DNA of 64,000 nucleotides from Chondrosia reniformis. Its lineage: Eukaryota > Porifera > Demospongiae > Chondrillida > Chondrillidae. Below, one piece after another: positions 9,777 to 21,185 of this stretch; positions within the stretch are counted from its first letter, which is position 1, and the number at the start of each line of letters is the position of its first letter. Where the stretch lies: NCBI GenBank assembly GCA_947172415.1, contig OX359189.1, positions 4,912,501-4,976,500 of the forward strand. The letters are read 5' to 3'. Position numbers and translations under genes: made by a program. A model generated the notes under the pieces. It was not told the origin of the DNA, made no database searches, and was given only the letters and a program-made list of their open reading frames with translations.

Positions 9777-10560
9777 ATGGTTTGCTGTGAGTATGCATAC
9801 ATTAATAGACTAAAGACGACATATGTTCGCTACCGAAAACGATTGCATACCCATTTTCTTTATATTTCAAAACGTCGCTTTCATCGACCTTCATGTCTGG
9901 CTTTGCTTCTACTGTTACTCCTCTTAAGTGGAGATGTTGAAGTCAATCCAGGCCCTACCACCAGTAAAGAAAGACAGGATAATAAAGAATTGGATGCAGG
10001 TTTAATTCAAGATACCTCCAAAGAAAAACAAAAGCGAGAAGACAGCTATAAACAGTTAATCTCCATAGAGTCTAGTGGTGAACAATGTATGCAAAGTTAT
10101 TGCATCTCAATTGGATCACCCTTGCCAATTAAAATTGAACAGCAGTACACAACGGACATTGACAAGCACCCACAGGCAAAGAAAAGATTACCAATTAATG
10201 AGACAGAAAAACGTGATCAGCAGTTAAGCAAAAAAAGGACTTTGTCTCGAGCAAGATTAACAGCTGAAAAAAGTGAGCAACGACAACAGAGACTTCTGAG
10301 ATCACGTGTTAATCAGGCTAGAAGACTGAAGGAGGAAGATGAGAAAGCAAGGCAAGCCCGATTGGAAATCTTAAAATTTAGTACCAGGCAAAGACTTCAG
10401 AAGGAAGATGACAATGCAAGGCAAACGCGTTAGGAAGTCTTAAAGTTTAATGCCAGCCACAGACTGAATAAGGAAAATGAGACAGCAAGGCAAGCACGAT
10501 TGCAAGTCTTAAAGTGTAATACCAGCCAGAGACTGAAGAACGAAGATAAGATGCACGATT
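9777..10560 (+). pseudogene. Helitron polyprotein N-terminus: basic leader, poly-Leu, 2A peptide, coiled coil
   Basis: The chosen ATG gives a basic leader (KRRFHRPS at residues 32-39), a run of eight leucines (43-50) and the 2A core SGDVEVNPGP (51-60). Leader plus leucine run resembles a signal sequence placed directly upstream of the ribosome-skipping site, an arrangement known for animal 2A-like sequences that can direct alternative targeting. After the 2A site the product is hydrophilic and then enters lysine/arginine/glutamate-rich repeats. The frame meets a TAG at 10431 where neighbouring repeat copies have TTG, continues in the same frame beyond it, then shifts because of a 10-base deletion near 10550 and runs on as the Rep frame. 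The start is provisional; an upstream exon is possible. Confidence 0.7.
9930..9956 (+). promoter_or_regulatory. 2A ribosome-skipping sequence
   Basis: GDVEVNPGP matches the D-(V/I)-E-x-N-P-G-P consensus of 2A peptides exactly. In known 2A sequences the ribosome fails to link the final glycine and proline, here between codons at 9951-9953 (Gly) and 9954-9956 (Pro), and then continues, giving two products from one frame. The preceding leucine-rich helix-forming stretch is typical of active versions. Activity itself is inferred. Confidence 0.85.
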
Positions 10561-10766
10561 GCAAGTCTTAAAGTTTAATGCCAGCCAGAGACTGAAGAAG
10601 GAAGATAAGACAGCAAGGCAAGCACAGTTGCAAGTCTTAAAGTGTAATGCCAGCCAGAGACTGAAGCAGGAAGATGAGACAGCAAGGCAAGCACGATTGG
10701 AAGCCATTAGACGAAATTACAGAAAAAAAGTGGACAAAGAGGATGAGGCAAGCCGTGACAAAAGAC
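10293..10766 (+). repeat. In-frame 69-bp repeats encoding 23-residue coiled-coil units
   Basis: Units of the type LQVLKFNASQRLKKEDETA with RQAR following repeat with period 69: conserved TTG codons fall at 10431 (mutated to TAG), 10500, 10559, 10628 and 10697. Spacings are 69, 59, 69 and 69, so exactly one unit has lost 10 bases, which causes the local frameshift. The units are rich in alternating Lys/Arg and Glu/Asp and should form a long charged helix, probably for multimerisation or nucleic-acid binding. Flanking degenerate units extend on both sides. Confidence 0.85.
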
Positions 10767-13207
10767 TTCAGACTAAAGCAATGAATGTTCGACAGTACCG
10801 TGCCAAACAAAGTCTTGCACAAAAGGAAAATGACCGCGAGAAGGCAAGGATGAGGATGCAAACCATTCGCGGGAAACAAGCTACTTTAGCTGCTATGCAA
10901 GAACCATCCAGAAGGAAAGATGAAAAATTACAATTAACTGATGACCATGAGGAAAGCACAAAGACAGATGGTGTGAAAATTCCTGACCCATCAATATCGG
11001 TGAATTCTGTGGACACTAAGCAGTTGATCAAGGCAGACATCACCGAGAAGAAAAGAAAACATTCAGCACATCACAACAAACTACCTGAGACAAACAGAGC
11101 CAAGTTCAGAAAAGTGGCCTGTGAAGGCCCTTCTTGTGTATGTACATCGTGTCATAAACTGTGCTATCAAATGCACGGAAAATTCTCAAAAGATGGCAAT
11201 GAGTTTGTTGATTTTATTAAGTTGGAATCTCCAGTGGATGAAAAAACCTGGTTTTGCACCAGATGTATATCCTCTTTGAAGAAAAGGGACATTCCAGGTA
11301 ATGCTTTGGATAATAACATGCGAGTCTCTGAAGTCCCCAAGGAGTTGCAAGGACTCAACAGCTTAGAGGAACGCTTAATTTCACGTGTTACTCCTTTTAT
11401 GAAGCTGGTAGTGCTACCACGTGGACGCCAGAGGGTAATTAGGGGTCAGGTCATCAACTTCCCCACCCCCATGACCAACACGGTAGACCAACTGCCACGT
11501 CCAGCTGAGGATACTGATATTGTATACGTGCAGCGTCCCAATGAGTCAGAATGTGTGCCAGAGAGAGCAACTTCAGCCACAAGGACATACTACTGCTGTC
11601 GTTATCGAAAAGTAATGCTAGCTTTGAATTGGCTGAAGGAAAATAATCCCATCTTCCATGATGTTAAGGTGGTTGATCCATCTGAGAAACAGTTTTCAGA
11701 GGAAGGTGACGAATGTCAGGCAGACCATGTTGAGGAGTCGGGTGTTGTGAGGAGCAACACATTCATACCTGACATACCCGTGTCCAAACTCATTCAGGAT
11801 AAAGAAAATCCAGATGTACGTGAAAACTGCTACAGTTTCATGAGGGATATTCGTGGTACTGCAGCCTACTGGCAGTCAGCAAAAATCCATCTGTTCACAA
11901 TGTTGCGTTCCCTTGGACCTCCAACATTCTTCATTACATTCAGTGCAGATGACCATCACTGGAAAGATCTCATGGTGGTTTTAGCCAACTGCAGTGGACG
12001 GAACCTGACTGAGGAGCAGGTGGACCTACTAACTGATGAAGAGAGGAGAGACTTTATGGCCAGTAATCCTGTGGTTACTGCTCGCCATTTTGCACATCGC
12101 TTCCAATGTCTTGTGAAAGAAGTCATTAAAGGTTCAGGAAAGCCAATTGGAGAAGTGATTGATTTCTTCTGGAGAATTGAGTTTCAGTTGCGAGGATCAC
12201 CACATGTTCATTCCTTGTGGTGGATTAAAGATGCTCCAGACTTGGACACCAAGGCAGGTAGCCAATCAGCTCCTGAGTTCATTGATAGGTACATATCCGT
12301 TCAAGTCCCAGATGAGGGCTGTGGAAAGGATGAACTCAGATCAACCATCCTTCGGGTCCAGCAGCACAAGCATACTACTACTTGCCAGAAGACCAGCAAA
12401 AAGAAGAAAGAGTGTCGTTTTGACTTCCCCAGACCTTTGTCGTGTGAAACACGCCTGAAGAACAATAACGATGTAGGAAACAAGTCATGCTTTTACCTTC
12501 TTAAGCGGAACAAAGGGGAAGAAAATATCAATGCTTTCAACATTCATCTGCTCCTTGCATGGCAGGCCAATATGGACATACAGTTAATTGGATCAGTTTA
12601 TGGTACTGCATCGTACATTTGTTCTTACATGTGCAAGGGAGAAAGTGAAGAAGTGAAGAAGGCCATCAGAGATGCTCTCAACACTCTACCTGCTAATGCT
12701 TCAATTCGCAAAAAACTATCCAAAGTAGGCAATACTATGCTGTCACATCGAGAGCTTAGTGCCCAAGAGGCTGCCTACAGACTTTGTAATTTGCCACTGA
12801 AGGACTCGACTAGGAAAGTAGTGTTTGTTAACACCGTCCGACCTGAAAAACGAACACGACTTCTCATAAGCCGATCTGAACTATTTGAACTGGGAGATCA
12901 TGATATTGCCATCTTTCAACCAGGTTTGTTTGATAGGTATGCTGCAAGGCCAAAGGGAGATGACTTTGAAGAAATGACTCTGGCTTACTTTTCTGTGTGG
13001 TATGATACTATACCAAGGGAAGACAGTCGTAAAAAAGATGACTATACAGGACCCGGACGGCGATTGCAACCTCGATACAAGTTGCAAGATAATATGGGTT
13101 GCATCAAGTTAAGGACCAAACAGGCATGTCTACGTACTCCGGTGATGACGCCCTCAAGCCATGGTGATGACTACTACTATAGTCTCATGTTACTGTACAT
13201 TCCATAG
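10559..13207 (+). pseudogene. Helitron Rep region (DUF6570-like plus Rep nuclease)
   Basis: After the repeats and a lysine-rich linker come a cysteine-containing DUF6570-like region (CVCTSCHKLCYQ, WFCTRC) and the conserved PRGRQRVIRGQVINFP motif seen ahead of Helitron Rep. The Rep part shows FFITFSADDHHW, then FQLRGSPHVHSLWW with the metal-binding H-x-H, and SYICSYMCK, which matches the tyrosine motif of HUH-type Helitron replicases. Rep nicks one strand and joins to it through tyrosine during rolling-circle transposition. The frame stops at TAG 13205-13207, but the same frame continues directly into the helicase, so this is a single nonsense change, probably from TGG. Confidence 0.8.
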
Positions 13208-15540
13208 GGGCAAGAAAAGGCTGACTTGCTCCAAAACCATGAAACCGCCATGGCTGCTTTCATTGCTCATGAAAGTGAACTTAAAGTCCTCAATGCTCAA
13301 CATGAAGCATTTGCAGAGGAAGTACAACGAGCAGTGCAACAGCTACAGGCTGTAAAGGATGCCGCATACATAGATCTTGTGGCTCCTAATGTGCAACACG
13401 GAGAAAGAGAAGATGCCAAGCATCCAACAGAGGAGGCTGATGGAGGACTGTACAATGGAGAAAATTTTATAGCACAAGAGAATATGGAAGACTTGGCAGA
13501 TGTAGCACCTACATTGCTGGAGGATTTTGATGCCAGTGGTGCCATCTCTCGATCTCGCCTCACCGAGAAAGCATTTAGGGAGCTGATTCTGAGCCTAAAT
13601 GCAAAACAGAGAGAGGCATTCGAGATTGTTGTCAGGTATACAGCAGAACTACATAAATACCATATGGGAACAGTATCATCTCCTCCAGAATGCTTCCACC
13701 TGTTCATTACAGGTGGGGCTGGAAGAGGAAAATCACACTTGATCCATGCCATCAGGGAGCATAGTGAAAGATCAGTGCAGGGAAGCAAGGATTTCCATGG
13801 ATGCATGGTCATGGCACCTACAGGAGTGGCTGCTTTTAACATCAATGGACTCACTATTCATCGAGCACTGAGTCTGCAAGTGGAACATGGAAGGTCAGCG
13901 CATCAATTGCATTTGAGTGCTTTGGCTCTCAATGAACTTCGTCGACTTTGGAAAGGAGTTCACACTATCATTGTAGACGAAATCAGCATGGTTTCTTACG
14001 AGGTACTCGTAGCTGTTCATCAAAGGCTTTGCGAGATCTTTGCTACGGATGACATTTTTGGAGGAGTTAATGTTATTGCTGTTGGGGATTTGTACCAACT
14101 GTCCCCTGTAAATGGACATTATATATTCAGCAGTGCAAAGGTGCAATCAAGGAGGCTTGCATCCCATTTGTGGAAAGACTTCTTCAGTATGATTGAATTG
14201 GAAGATAACATACGACAGCACAATGATCAGTCTTTCTCATCACTGCTGAATATAATTCGAATAGGAGACCACACTCAGGAAGACATTGCCATCTTAGCAA
14301 CTCGCAAGACATCCAACAATCAAGTGGATCTTTCGTCATCACCATTTTGCAATGCACTTAGACTGTTCCCTCGGGTTTCTGACTGTGACCTCTATAATGA
14401 CCAGGAGCTGCACAAATTGACTTCTGCAACAGTGCAGTTGTTTGAAGCATCACATGTGATTTTGGAGTCGCAGATGCACACATGGGGCAGTATCCTATGA
14501 GCATATACGAGAAGAACTCATTCCCAATGATGACAAAGAGTGTGGTGGCTTACCAAGGCGTTTGAAACTGGCTGTTGGGTCGGAAATTATGTTGAGAAGA
14601 AACATAAAATGTGGAGATGGACTTGTGAATGGTGCTCGAGGTATCATAGTAGGATTTAAATGGCCAGGAAACGTAAAAAATCAACCAAGCCCAGGTGCAC
14701 TACCTGAGTATGTTCTTATCAAATTTCATGATCCTAGAGTTGGACAACTAAACAAAGTTCCAATTGAAAATGGACACAAGGAAGTGGTGCCAATTGAACC
14801 AATGTCAGTCAGGTTCTATGGACGACAGGGTACTGTGCTTCAGAGAACACAGTTACCTCTCATTCTTTGTTGGGCTGCTACTCTACACAAGGTTCAAGGT
14901 CTGTCATTAGATGCAGCTGTGCTGGACCTGGGAGAAAAAGTGTTCGAACCAGGGATGGCATATGTGGCCTTGAGTCGTGTTAGGACTCTAGATGGTGTGG
15001 CTCTATCAAGCTTTGAACCACAGAAGGTCAAGGCTAACAAACGAGTGCAAGCAGAAATGGCCAGGTTACGGAAGAGAAGTGGTTCACATGATACATCAGA
15101 CAATGAGTCACAAACATCCCACCTCTTGGAGCACAGTAGTTCCTCTCTATCCAACAAACCCAATCAACCAATGACCAGTTCCGTTCCTGTCGTTGCTACT
15201 CCAGTACCCTCAGTGCAGAGGAATTCTTCTCCACCCATCCAAACCAACTCGCCAACCAAATCTGCTCCAGGTACACACATGCCCTCGGTGCAGAATAATT
15301 CTTCTTTAATAATCCAACCCCAGCCCCCAATCATTTCTGTTCCCCATGTTGCCTCACCAGTACTGTCACTTCAAGAAGAGTTAGAAACTATGGTGAACTG
15401 TGAAAATCCGGCTACTGATTTGGTCAGCAATTGGGCAAAGTGTCATGAGGGTGATATTACAGCTACGTTCTTTGATAGAAGTAAACCAGCCATCCCGTGC
15501 AATTCTCAGCAGCTTGCACAGTACAGATATTGGCGTGAGG
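13208..15540 (+). pseudogene. Helitron PIF1-family helicase
   Basis: The frame continues from Rep after the nonsense codon. SF1B/PIF1 motifs appear in order: GGAGRGKSHL (Walker A), APTGVAAFNINGLTIH (motif Ia), IIVDEISMVS (Walker B), VIAVGDLYQLSPV (motif III), then after a one-base shift near 14490, GSEIMLRRNIKCGDGLVNGA, WAATLHKVQGLSLD (motif V) and AYVALSRVRTLDGVAL (motif VI). The helicase unwinds donor DNA during transposition. Walker A has Arg where Thr or Val is common, which may be tolerated because the catalytic Lys-Ser remain. A proline/serine-rich linker (about 15120-15400) leads to the OTU domain. Confidence 0.85.
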
Positions 15541-16176
15541 GAAAAACTTTTACCTGCCTTTACATTGTTTTATGTTCCAGTGTACACTACAGGAAGTGGA
15601 AACTGCATGTACAACATGATTTCATTAACCCTTACTGGAACAGAGCAGTACATGTCTCACTTGAGGTTACTGACTGCCTACAGCCTCATTACACATCAAG
15701 AACATATGTTTGAGGTCATTCAACCAACTGCAAGAATTCTTCTACCCTTAAATGGACGAAGTGCAGCTTCAGTTTTTAAGGAAGCAGAAATTCAGTGGTT
15801 GGACCTCGTTTGCAGTTCACTACAAGATGGATCCTGGGGGAATCAATTTCATTTACACGCCCTCTCTATTGCTTTGGAGAGGTCAATTTGCCTGTATGGA
15901 GTTATGCGTAACAGAACGGTTCAACATCAAGGCAGGCAGTTGCAATGCATTGATGTGACTACTTCAGCAGCTGAATTACAGAACCTCTTTGATGCTAAAG
16001 ACAAGCGACTGAACAACAGCATTATTAACCATCCAAATGTGGAAAAATATTCCCCACTTTTAGGATTCTTTGATGCAAGCCACTTCACTGCTATTTTACC
16101 AGCAAATGCATCACGTAACTCCACAGAATTTTCTCCATTCACCACCTTTGCCTCCCTCTGGACTCCTGAGGAATGA
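15400..16176 (+). pseudogene. OTU-type cysteine protease domain at Helitron C-terminus
   Basis: TTGSGNCMYNMISLTLTG matches the OTU catalytic block (usual form G-D-G-N-C); the nucleophile Cys is present but the preceding Asp is Ser. SHLRLLTAYSL follows as expected, and SHFTAILP near the C-terminus supplies the catalytic His. OTU enzymes remove ubiquitin-type modifiers and are recurrent passengers in Helentron proteins. The reading switches from the helicase frame to this one near 15545, close to an A-run, so one indel separates it from the helicase. The product ends at a TGA after WTPEE. Confidence 0.75.
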
Positions 16177-17392
16177 TATCTAGAGTGTGTGTTTCAATAA
16201 CTATCTAACTATTTATGACAATCTTTGGAAGTGACATACGTTAATGGTACATGCAAATATGGCTAGCTGCCAAAGTGTGATGTACATGGCAGTGGGCGGA
16301 AGACCTTTTATCATGACATTGATATTGGCAAAAGAGAGAGACCCAGATTGTGTTAGACTAGCATTTTGAGCAGTCATATTTTTAAGAATCTCACTTAACT
16401 TTAATTGACATTTAACAAAATAAACTTTTTGTTTGGTTTCTATTACAAGTAGCATAATGATGATCCAGTGATGACTATATATACATACATTAGTATTACA
16501 AGGTCAACAGAACAAGTAATTTACAACATTGTATGTAACAAATCTCCCTATTATAATATAATGAATAATTGAAACTATTTGTTTTGGATTACGTACACAA
16601 ATATGAATTTAACATTTTACCGTTTTAATAATTAATAGACGATTGTACAACAAAAAAGAAGAGATATTTCGGTATGAATTTAAATTTTACATAATAGATA
16701 GGTATACACATAGTTAATGTGTTGGTATAATTATTTATTTAATCGCTATATGTATAATTGTATAATTATATATGTGTTATTGTATATTATATGTGTGTTT
16801 ATATATATTTGTGTTTATATAGTATATGTGTAATTATATTGTATATATTTGCACATGCATATGCATGTCTTTTACACATTTTCATGTGACTGATACATGC
16901 CTTTGTAAAGTATGTGTGTAGTAGCTGACACTCTCCTGCACAATTTAGCAGGATAATAGGTGTAAGAGCTAATACTTATAACAGACTATGTAAGAACTGT
17001 TCATGAATGTTTTAGCATTCTACAAACTTAGACATAATGTCTTCATGTTTGTGCAACTTTTGCACACTATATTAGTGAGTACTTTATACTCACTTGGTCC
17101 AACTAACTGTGTTTGGTTACAGTACATTGATTCTAATTTTACAGTTTCCTTTAATGCAGGCACTTCCAAGACATGCACTAAACATGTCACACTGGCTACC
17201 ACAGCCATCTGTACATCCTCCATTACATCCAGGGCTGGTAACATGCTTACGGGCATCCACTTGCCCCTCGAAAGCAAACACCTCCCTGTGGGATGCATTC
17301 ATGCCTACCTCCGCGTGGTGCATCCTGGGATCACTCTAGCTATTAGGGTGCTGCTAAATGGCATGAGTAAAGGTGACATCTATGAAATACGC
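16177..17392. other. AT-rich gap after the Helitron
   Basis: Very AT-rich (TATATA, GTGTTTATATA runs at 16730-16850). No confident gene. A proline/histidine-rich plus-strand stretch at 17158-17240 sits between a possible acceptor (TTAATGCAG) and donor (CTGGTAACA) but has no recognisable domain. Confidence 0.4.
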
Positions 17393-17458
17393 CAAGTAGT
17401 TCGAGTTTGCATAGGGGCGCCAGGCGCCCCCACGAGTTTTTTAAACTCGAACTACTTG
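17393..17458. repeat. 66-bp hairpin element, CAAGTAGTT family
   Basis: CAAGTAGTTCGAGTTT and its perfect 16-base inverse complement AAACTCGAACTACTTG bound a core with an inner hairpin GGGGCGCC-A-GGCGCCCC. Related copies are at 50690-50734 and 51151-51212. It looks like a miniature inverted-repeat element; no clear target-site duplication is visible. Confidence 0.75.
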
Positions 17459-17679
17459 TTTCTGCCTTGTACCCAAAGTATATTTCCAATCCCCTATGTA
17501 TGTAGTGTCTTACTACTTGTACGTGTATGTATTAACTGTTGTATAATTGTGTTTAGATGGCTCATCAAGTGCCACTGCCAACATCTCTAGATCATCAAGT
17601 ATGACTAACACTTTTAACAGTGTTGGATCCCTATCATATGGGGGTAAAACTCGATTTCAATAGCAAAGTCCTCATTGGA

Positions 17680-18078
17680 TGACAGAACGTAGAAATATTT
17701 TCAAAAGGACAAAGGGAAAAAAGAAAAATTATCTGGGACCATGAATTTGTTTGCTTATTGTATTGTGGTGAAGAGGCACCTCCATCGCATCTCTGAAGAT
17801 GTAGATGGAATTTCGGGATGCTATCTTTAATTCATTCCCTAGATTGAAAGATGGTGGAGGGTTTCAACTACTGCGTATGAAACATGGTACAAACCGTGAG
17901 CTCTGTGTTATTCTTTTACCAAAGTCTGGCTATACAGTGCACTATGTCAGAAGTGTTGCAGGCCAAGCAAAGATTTACATCAGGCCTATTCAAAAGGACT
18001 TACCTCTTGAATCCCTGTTGGATGATATGGTGGCGTAAGGTTCTTCCAGGTGCGCCAAGTACAGCTGTCAAAAAATGA
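17680..18078 (+). pseudogene. Conserved N-terminal domain ahead of the second PIF1-OTU locus
   Basis: Reading across two frames, IIWDHEFVCLLYC is followed by FRDAIFNSFPRLKDGGGFQL, then LPKSGYTVHYVRSVAG and KIYIRPIQKDL. This arrangement resembles the conserved N-terminal region of multicopy uncharacterised proteins in sponges and cnidarians (from memory, not searched). Stops and shifts separate the pieces, for example the TGA after PSHL. It precedes the helicase in the same orientation and may be part of the same gene or an adjacent remnant. Function unknown. Confidence 0.4.
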
Positions 18079-18129
18079 ATGAACAAAAAAAGCATTTTAC
18101 AGCTAATGATGACAATTTGATACGAAATA

Positions 18130-20110
18130 ACAATAATGACTTTGATGAATATGTCTTTAATAAGCAACAGAATTAAAAATAACATGCACCTTATCCCCAC
18201 TGATAGTAAAATGACAGCAACTTTACTAGAGATTGAAAAAGCCAAAAATCCACAAAATTTAATAGACATATATGTTGAAACATTTTTCCATGAATCACTA
18301 AATCGTGCAGAAAACGTTGATAAAACAGATGGTAAGGATGCTGAATAGTTCCTTCAAAAGATTAATATTAAAAATTGTATTGACATCTTCAGCAAACCAC
18401 ACTGGCTACATGATGACTTACCCAGTAAACCACTTCTAATAAAATCACTTTCTCAGTATCCAGCTGGCACTATCTCAGTGGAAAAGCGAGGGATATACTG
18501 GAGAAGGAGAGCTTAAGTAGCAGTTACTAGATTTCATTTTTTGGCTCCTGCTGGAGAGACACAGGAGCAATTCTATGAGCAGAAATACCTCTTGAGTATT
18601 CCCTTAACCGAGGAGGATATTATAACTAGTCAACCTCCACAATCATGGATGCAGCTATGTGTGGAAAATGGTCTTTGTGACAAGGAGGCGATGCCCTAAA
18701 TTGCCTCCACACAGCTGTATCCAAAGGATTCGAATATGAAGAGTTGAAAGGACTAGTTCAACTCTTTGTAGATAACAAGTTCATTTCTGTTAATGATGGT
18801 GATGTTTTTATGGCCGATATCCCACTTGGTGCTGAAAAAAATGAAGAGGAAGGTGAAGTCACAGACACCTTGTTAGGAGATGTCAGCACTGATTACGGTA
18901 CTTTGCTACCACATACCAATGCAAACTTGCTAAGCTACAAAGGCAAATACACACCCTCACAAAAGCGTGCTTTTGAATGGGTCACTGAAAAAATTGAAAG
19001 CGGAAAAAATTTCTGCAGCAATAGTTGGTCCTGCAGGAACAGTTAATTCATTTGTCCTTAATGCCATTGTAGCCCATTGCAGGAACAAGGGCTTAGTTGT
19101 GAGTAAACTTGCTCCTAGTGGTGTTGCTGCACACCTAATAGAAGGAGTTACATTGCATCAGTTCTTTAAACACGATATTGATCTAAAATGTGGTCTGGAG
19201 CATGGTATAGCTCAGACAACCTCTTTGGAAAAACTGATGTAATCATAATAGATGAATTTTCCATGATTGATTTAACATTATTTTTACCAATTGAAGGACT
19301 TTACAGACATTACGAAAAAGGTAATTCTAAGGGGAAGTAGACACGTCGTTCTACTTGGTGATCCTGCTCAGTTGTCAGCTGTGTCCAAAAAGGATATATT
19401 TGGCACTTACCTATGTATGACTTTTAACATGCTACTGTTAAGAGAAGTAGTTAGAGCCAACGACCCTAACCGGCAATGTCTCCTTGATAAAGTTAGGCTT
19501 GGCATACATGATGCAGAAGTTCATAAGATTTTACAATCCAGATGGGAGCAGGAGGATTAGATCTAAAAGCTACAATCATTATATGTTCAAAACGACAAGA
19601 ATTAATCATTACAATGAATTGTGCTTGGAAATGTTAGACGGTGAAGGCAGGCTATACAATGCTATAGACACAGACCACAATGGCATGCTTCTAAGAGTAC
19701 AAGATAAAAAAGAATTGAAAAACTATCTGAAAAATTGCCAAATCAACTACACTTAAAAGTTGGTGCAAGGGTTGTGGTAAGACGGAACATAACACTAGAC
19801 CATGGTTGGGTTAATGGCACAATAGCTCAAATTGTTTCATTAAATACTAACTGTATTGTTCTGTGCCAAATTTATAACCCCAAGGAACGCTTAGCCTTAC
19901 CACGTTTCAAACAAATTATTCAGTAGCAGCAAGTTCCTACTACACTGTGCGAAGGCAATTTCCAGTTATACCGGGATATGCTGTTACAGTACATCGTGTC
20001 CGGGGAATGACTGTAAAAAAGCTATAGTCTTCTTATATGAAAGTTTCTTTGCAAGTGGCCAGGCTTACATTAGTAGAGTACGAAATATAAAAGACCTCAC
20101 TATATGGAAA
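18130..20110 (+). pseudogene. Second PIF1-type helicase remnant
   Basis: Fragments in shifting frames give the order of a PIF1 helicase: YTPSQKRAFEWVTEKIESGK, Walker A as GPAGTVNSFVL (catalytic Lys replaced by Asn), LAPSGVAAHLIEGVTLHQFF (motif Ia), VIIIDEFSMID (Walker B), HVVLLGDPAQLSAV (motif III), VGARVVVRRNITLDHGWVNG and AVTVHRVRGMTVKKA (motif V), ending in QAYISRVRNIKDL (motif VI). Upstream, LAPAGETQEQFYEQKYLLSI and SWMQLCVENGLCDKEA resemble the region between Rep and helicase of Helitron proteins. At least six stops or frameshifts exist, so it is older than the Helitron at 9777. Confidence 0.7.
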
Positions 20111-20156
20111 TACAGACCTTCAGCTATACATATAGGTCAGTTTTATATACAAACAA

Positions 20157-20909
20157 TTGCTGCAGTGGTGTGATATGTCTGATGGCATTAGGCCATCACA
20201 CCTACCACTTGTGAAAGAAATCAAATATCCAATCAAAACAGATAAATCTGAAAACACATCACAAATTGAAATGAATGAGGATATGTTTCCAGAAACAATA
20301 TGCATTGCCAATAACATGTCTCAGTCATCCTCATCGAATCTATCTCAGAAGCCCCGCAAGCCTGAAAAAAGATCCACTAAAAACGAACTGCTAGAACTAA
20401 AAAAGGTTCTGGAAAGAAAGATTTCTCACCTAAAAGAGTATGTGAACAGGAACACATTGTTATAACAACAACAAGGACTGTCCATTATACTCTAAAACCA
20501 CCACCTTCTGTGGAAAGGAAAAGGAAAGCTATATTGGTTGCCTACAAAGTTACACACCAAATCAAATTATAGGTAAACTATCAAATCCTGATTACATAAA
20601 CTCAACAGTATGCTCTGAAATATCTCCCTACATCCGAGATGGAGTTTTAGGGGATGGAAATTGTGGTCTTAGAGCCATTGCTAAACAGCTAACAGCTACA
20701 GAATCAAATCATCCAGCTATTACAGCTCTGCCATAGTGCAATACATGTATGATTCTAATGTAAATACAACAACACATCCTATAATAACTTCTGTAACCTG
20801 TCCTAACATTGGCAGTTATATTCATACAACCAAAATGAATGGATTAAATACATGGATGTCAGATATTGAGCCAAAGTATTTGGGGCTACCCTTTTACCCA
20901 GATACTTAG
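20157..20909 (+). pseudogene. OTU domain remnant following the second helicase
   Basis: A serine- and lysine-rich linker (20157-20460) is followed, after stops, by ISPYIRDGVLGDGNCGLRA and IAKQLTATESNHPAI, a clear OTU catalytic block with the canonical Asp-Gly-Asn-Cys. After a frame change near 20733 it goes on as SAIVQYMYDSN and NTWMSDIEPKYLGLPFY to a TAG at 20907. The helicase-OTU order is the same as in the Helitron at 9777 but the sequence is only distantly similar, so this is a different lineage. Confidence 0.65.
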
Positions 20910-21185
20910 AACAACATTGGACTTAAAATGACTTATGTAATCTATGGTTGCTACACACAGTGCCTGTACAGGGCAAAATGCCACAAACAGCTAATAGAAA
21001 CAAGACATGTGTTACACATACTGTATTATCTCTAACATAAGCCCAGATCTGTAATGCAAGCCTTTCTCCAATAGAAGCCCACCTTTACGAGTAATGGAAA
21101 AAATAGAAACCCAGTTCCCAATAGAACCCCACTAACACACTACTTATACATATGGTACCAGCCAAAAAACACTGAATGATTTCCG

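Larger units (their letters stand above)
9777..16176 (+). mobile_element. Helitron-class element (Helentron-like), Rep-helicase-OTU, decayed
   Basis: A 6.4 kb coding region in one orientation carries, in order, a 2A peptide with hydrophobic leader, charged coiled-coil repeats, a DUF6570-like region, a Helitron Rep nuclease region, a PIF1-family helicase and a C-terminal OTU cysteine protease. Rolling-circle transposons of the Helentron/Helitron2 branch have this Rep-helicase core and commonly carry OTU domains. The region is broken by few lesions: TTG to TAG at 10431, a 10-base deletion near 10550, a nonsense TAG at 13205, a frameshift near 14490 and another near 15545. The small number suggests relatively recent inactivation. 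Element termini were not identified, so the coordinates mark only the coding part. Confidence 0.8.

Noticed and set aside
9508..9813. Open frame with one hydrophobic segment upstream of the Helitron
   Set aside because: No recognisable domain, different frame from the 2A-led reading, no splice evidence; may be 5' flank.
17003..17590. Long plus-strand open frame of 195 codons
   Set aside because: It runs through the 66-bp hairpin element, has no domain and is mirrored by long frames on the other strand.
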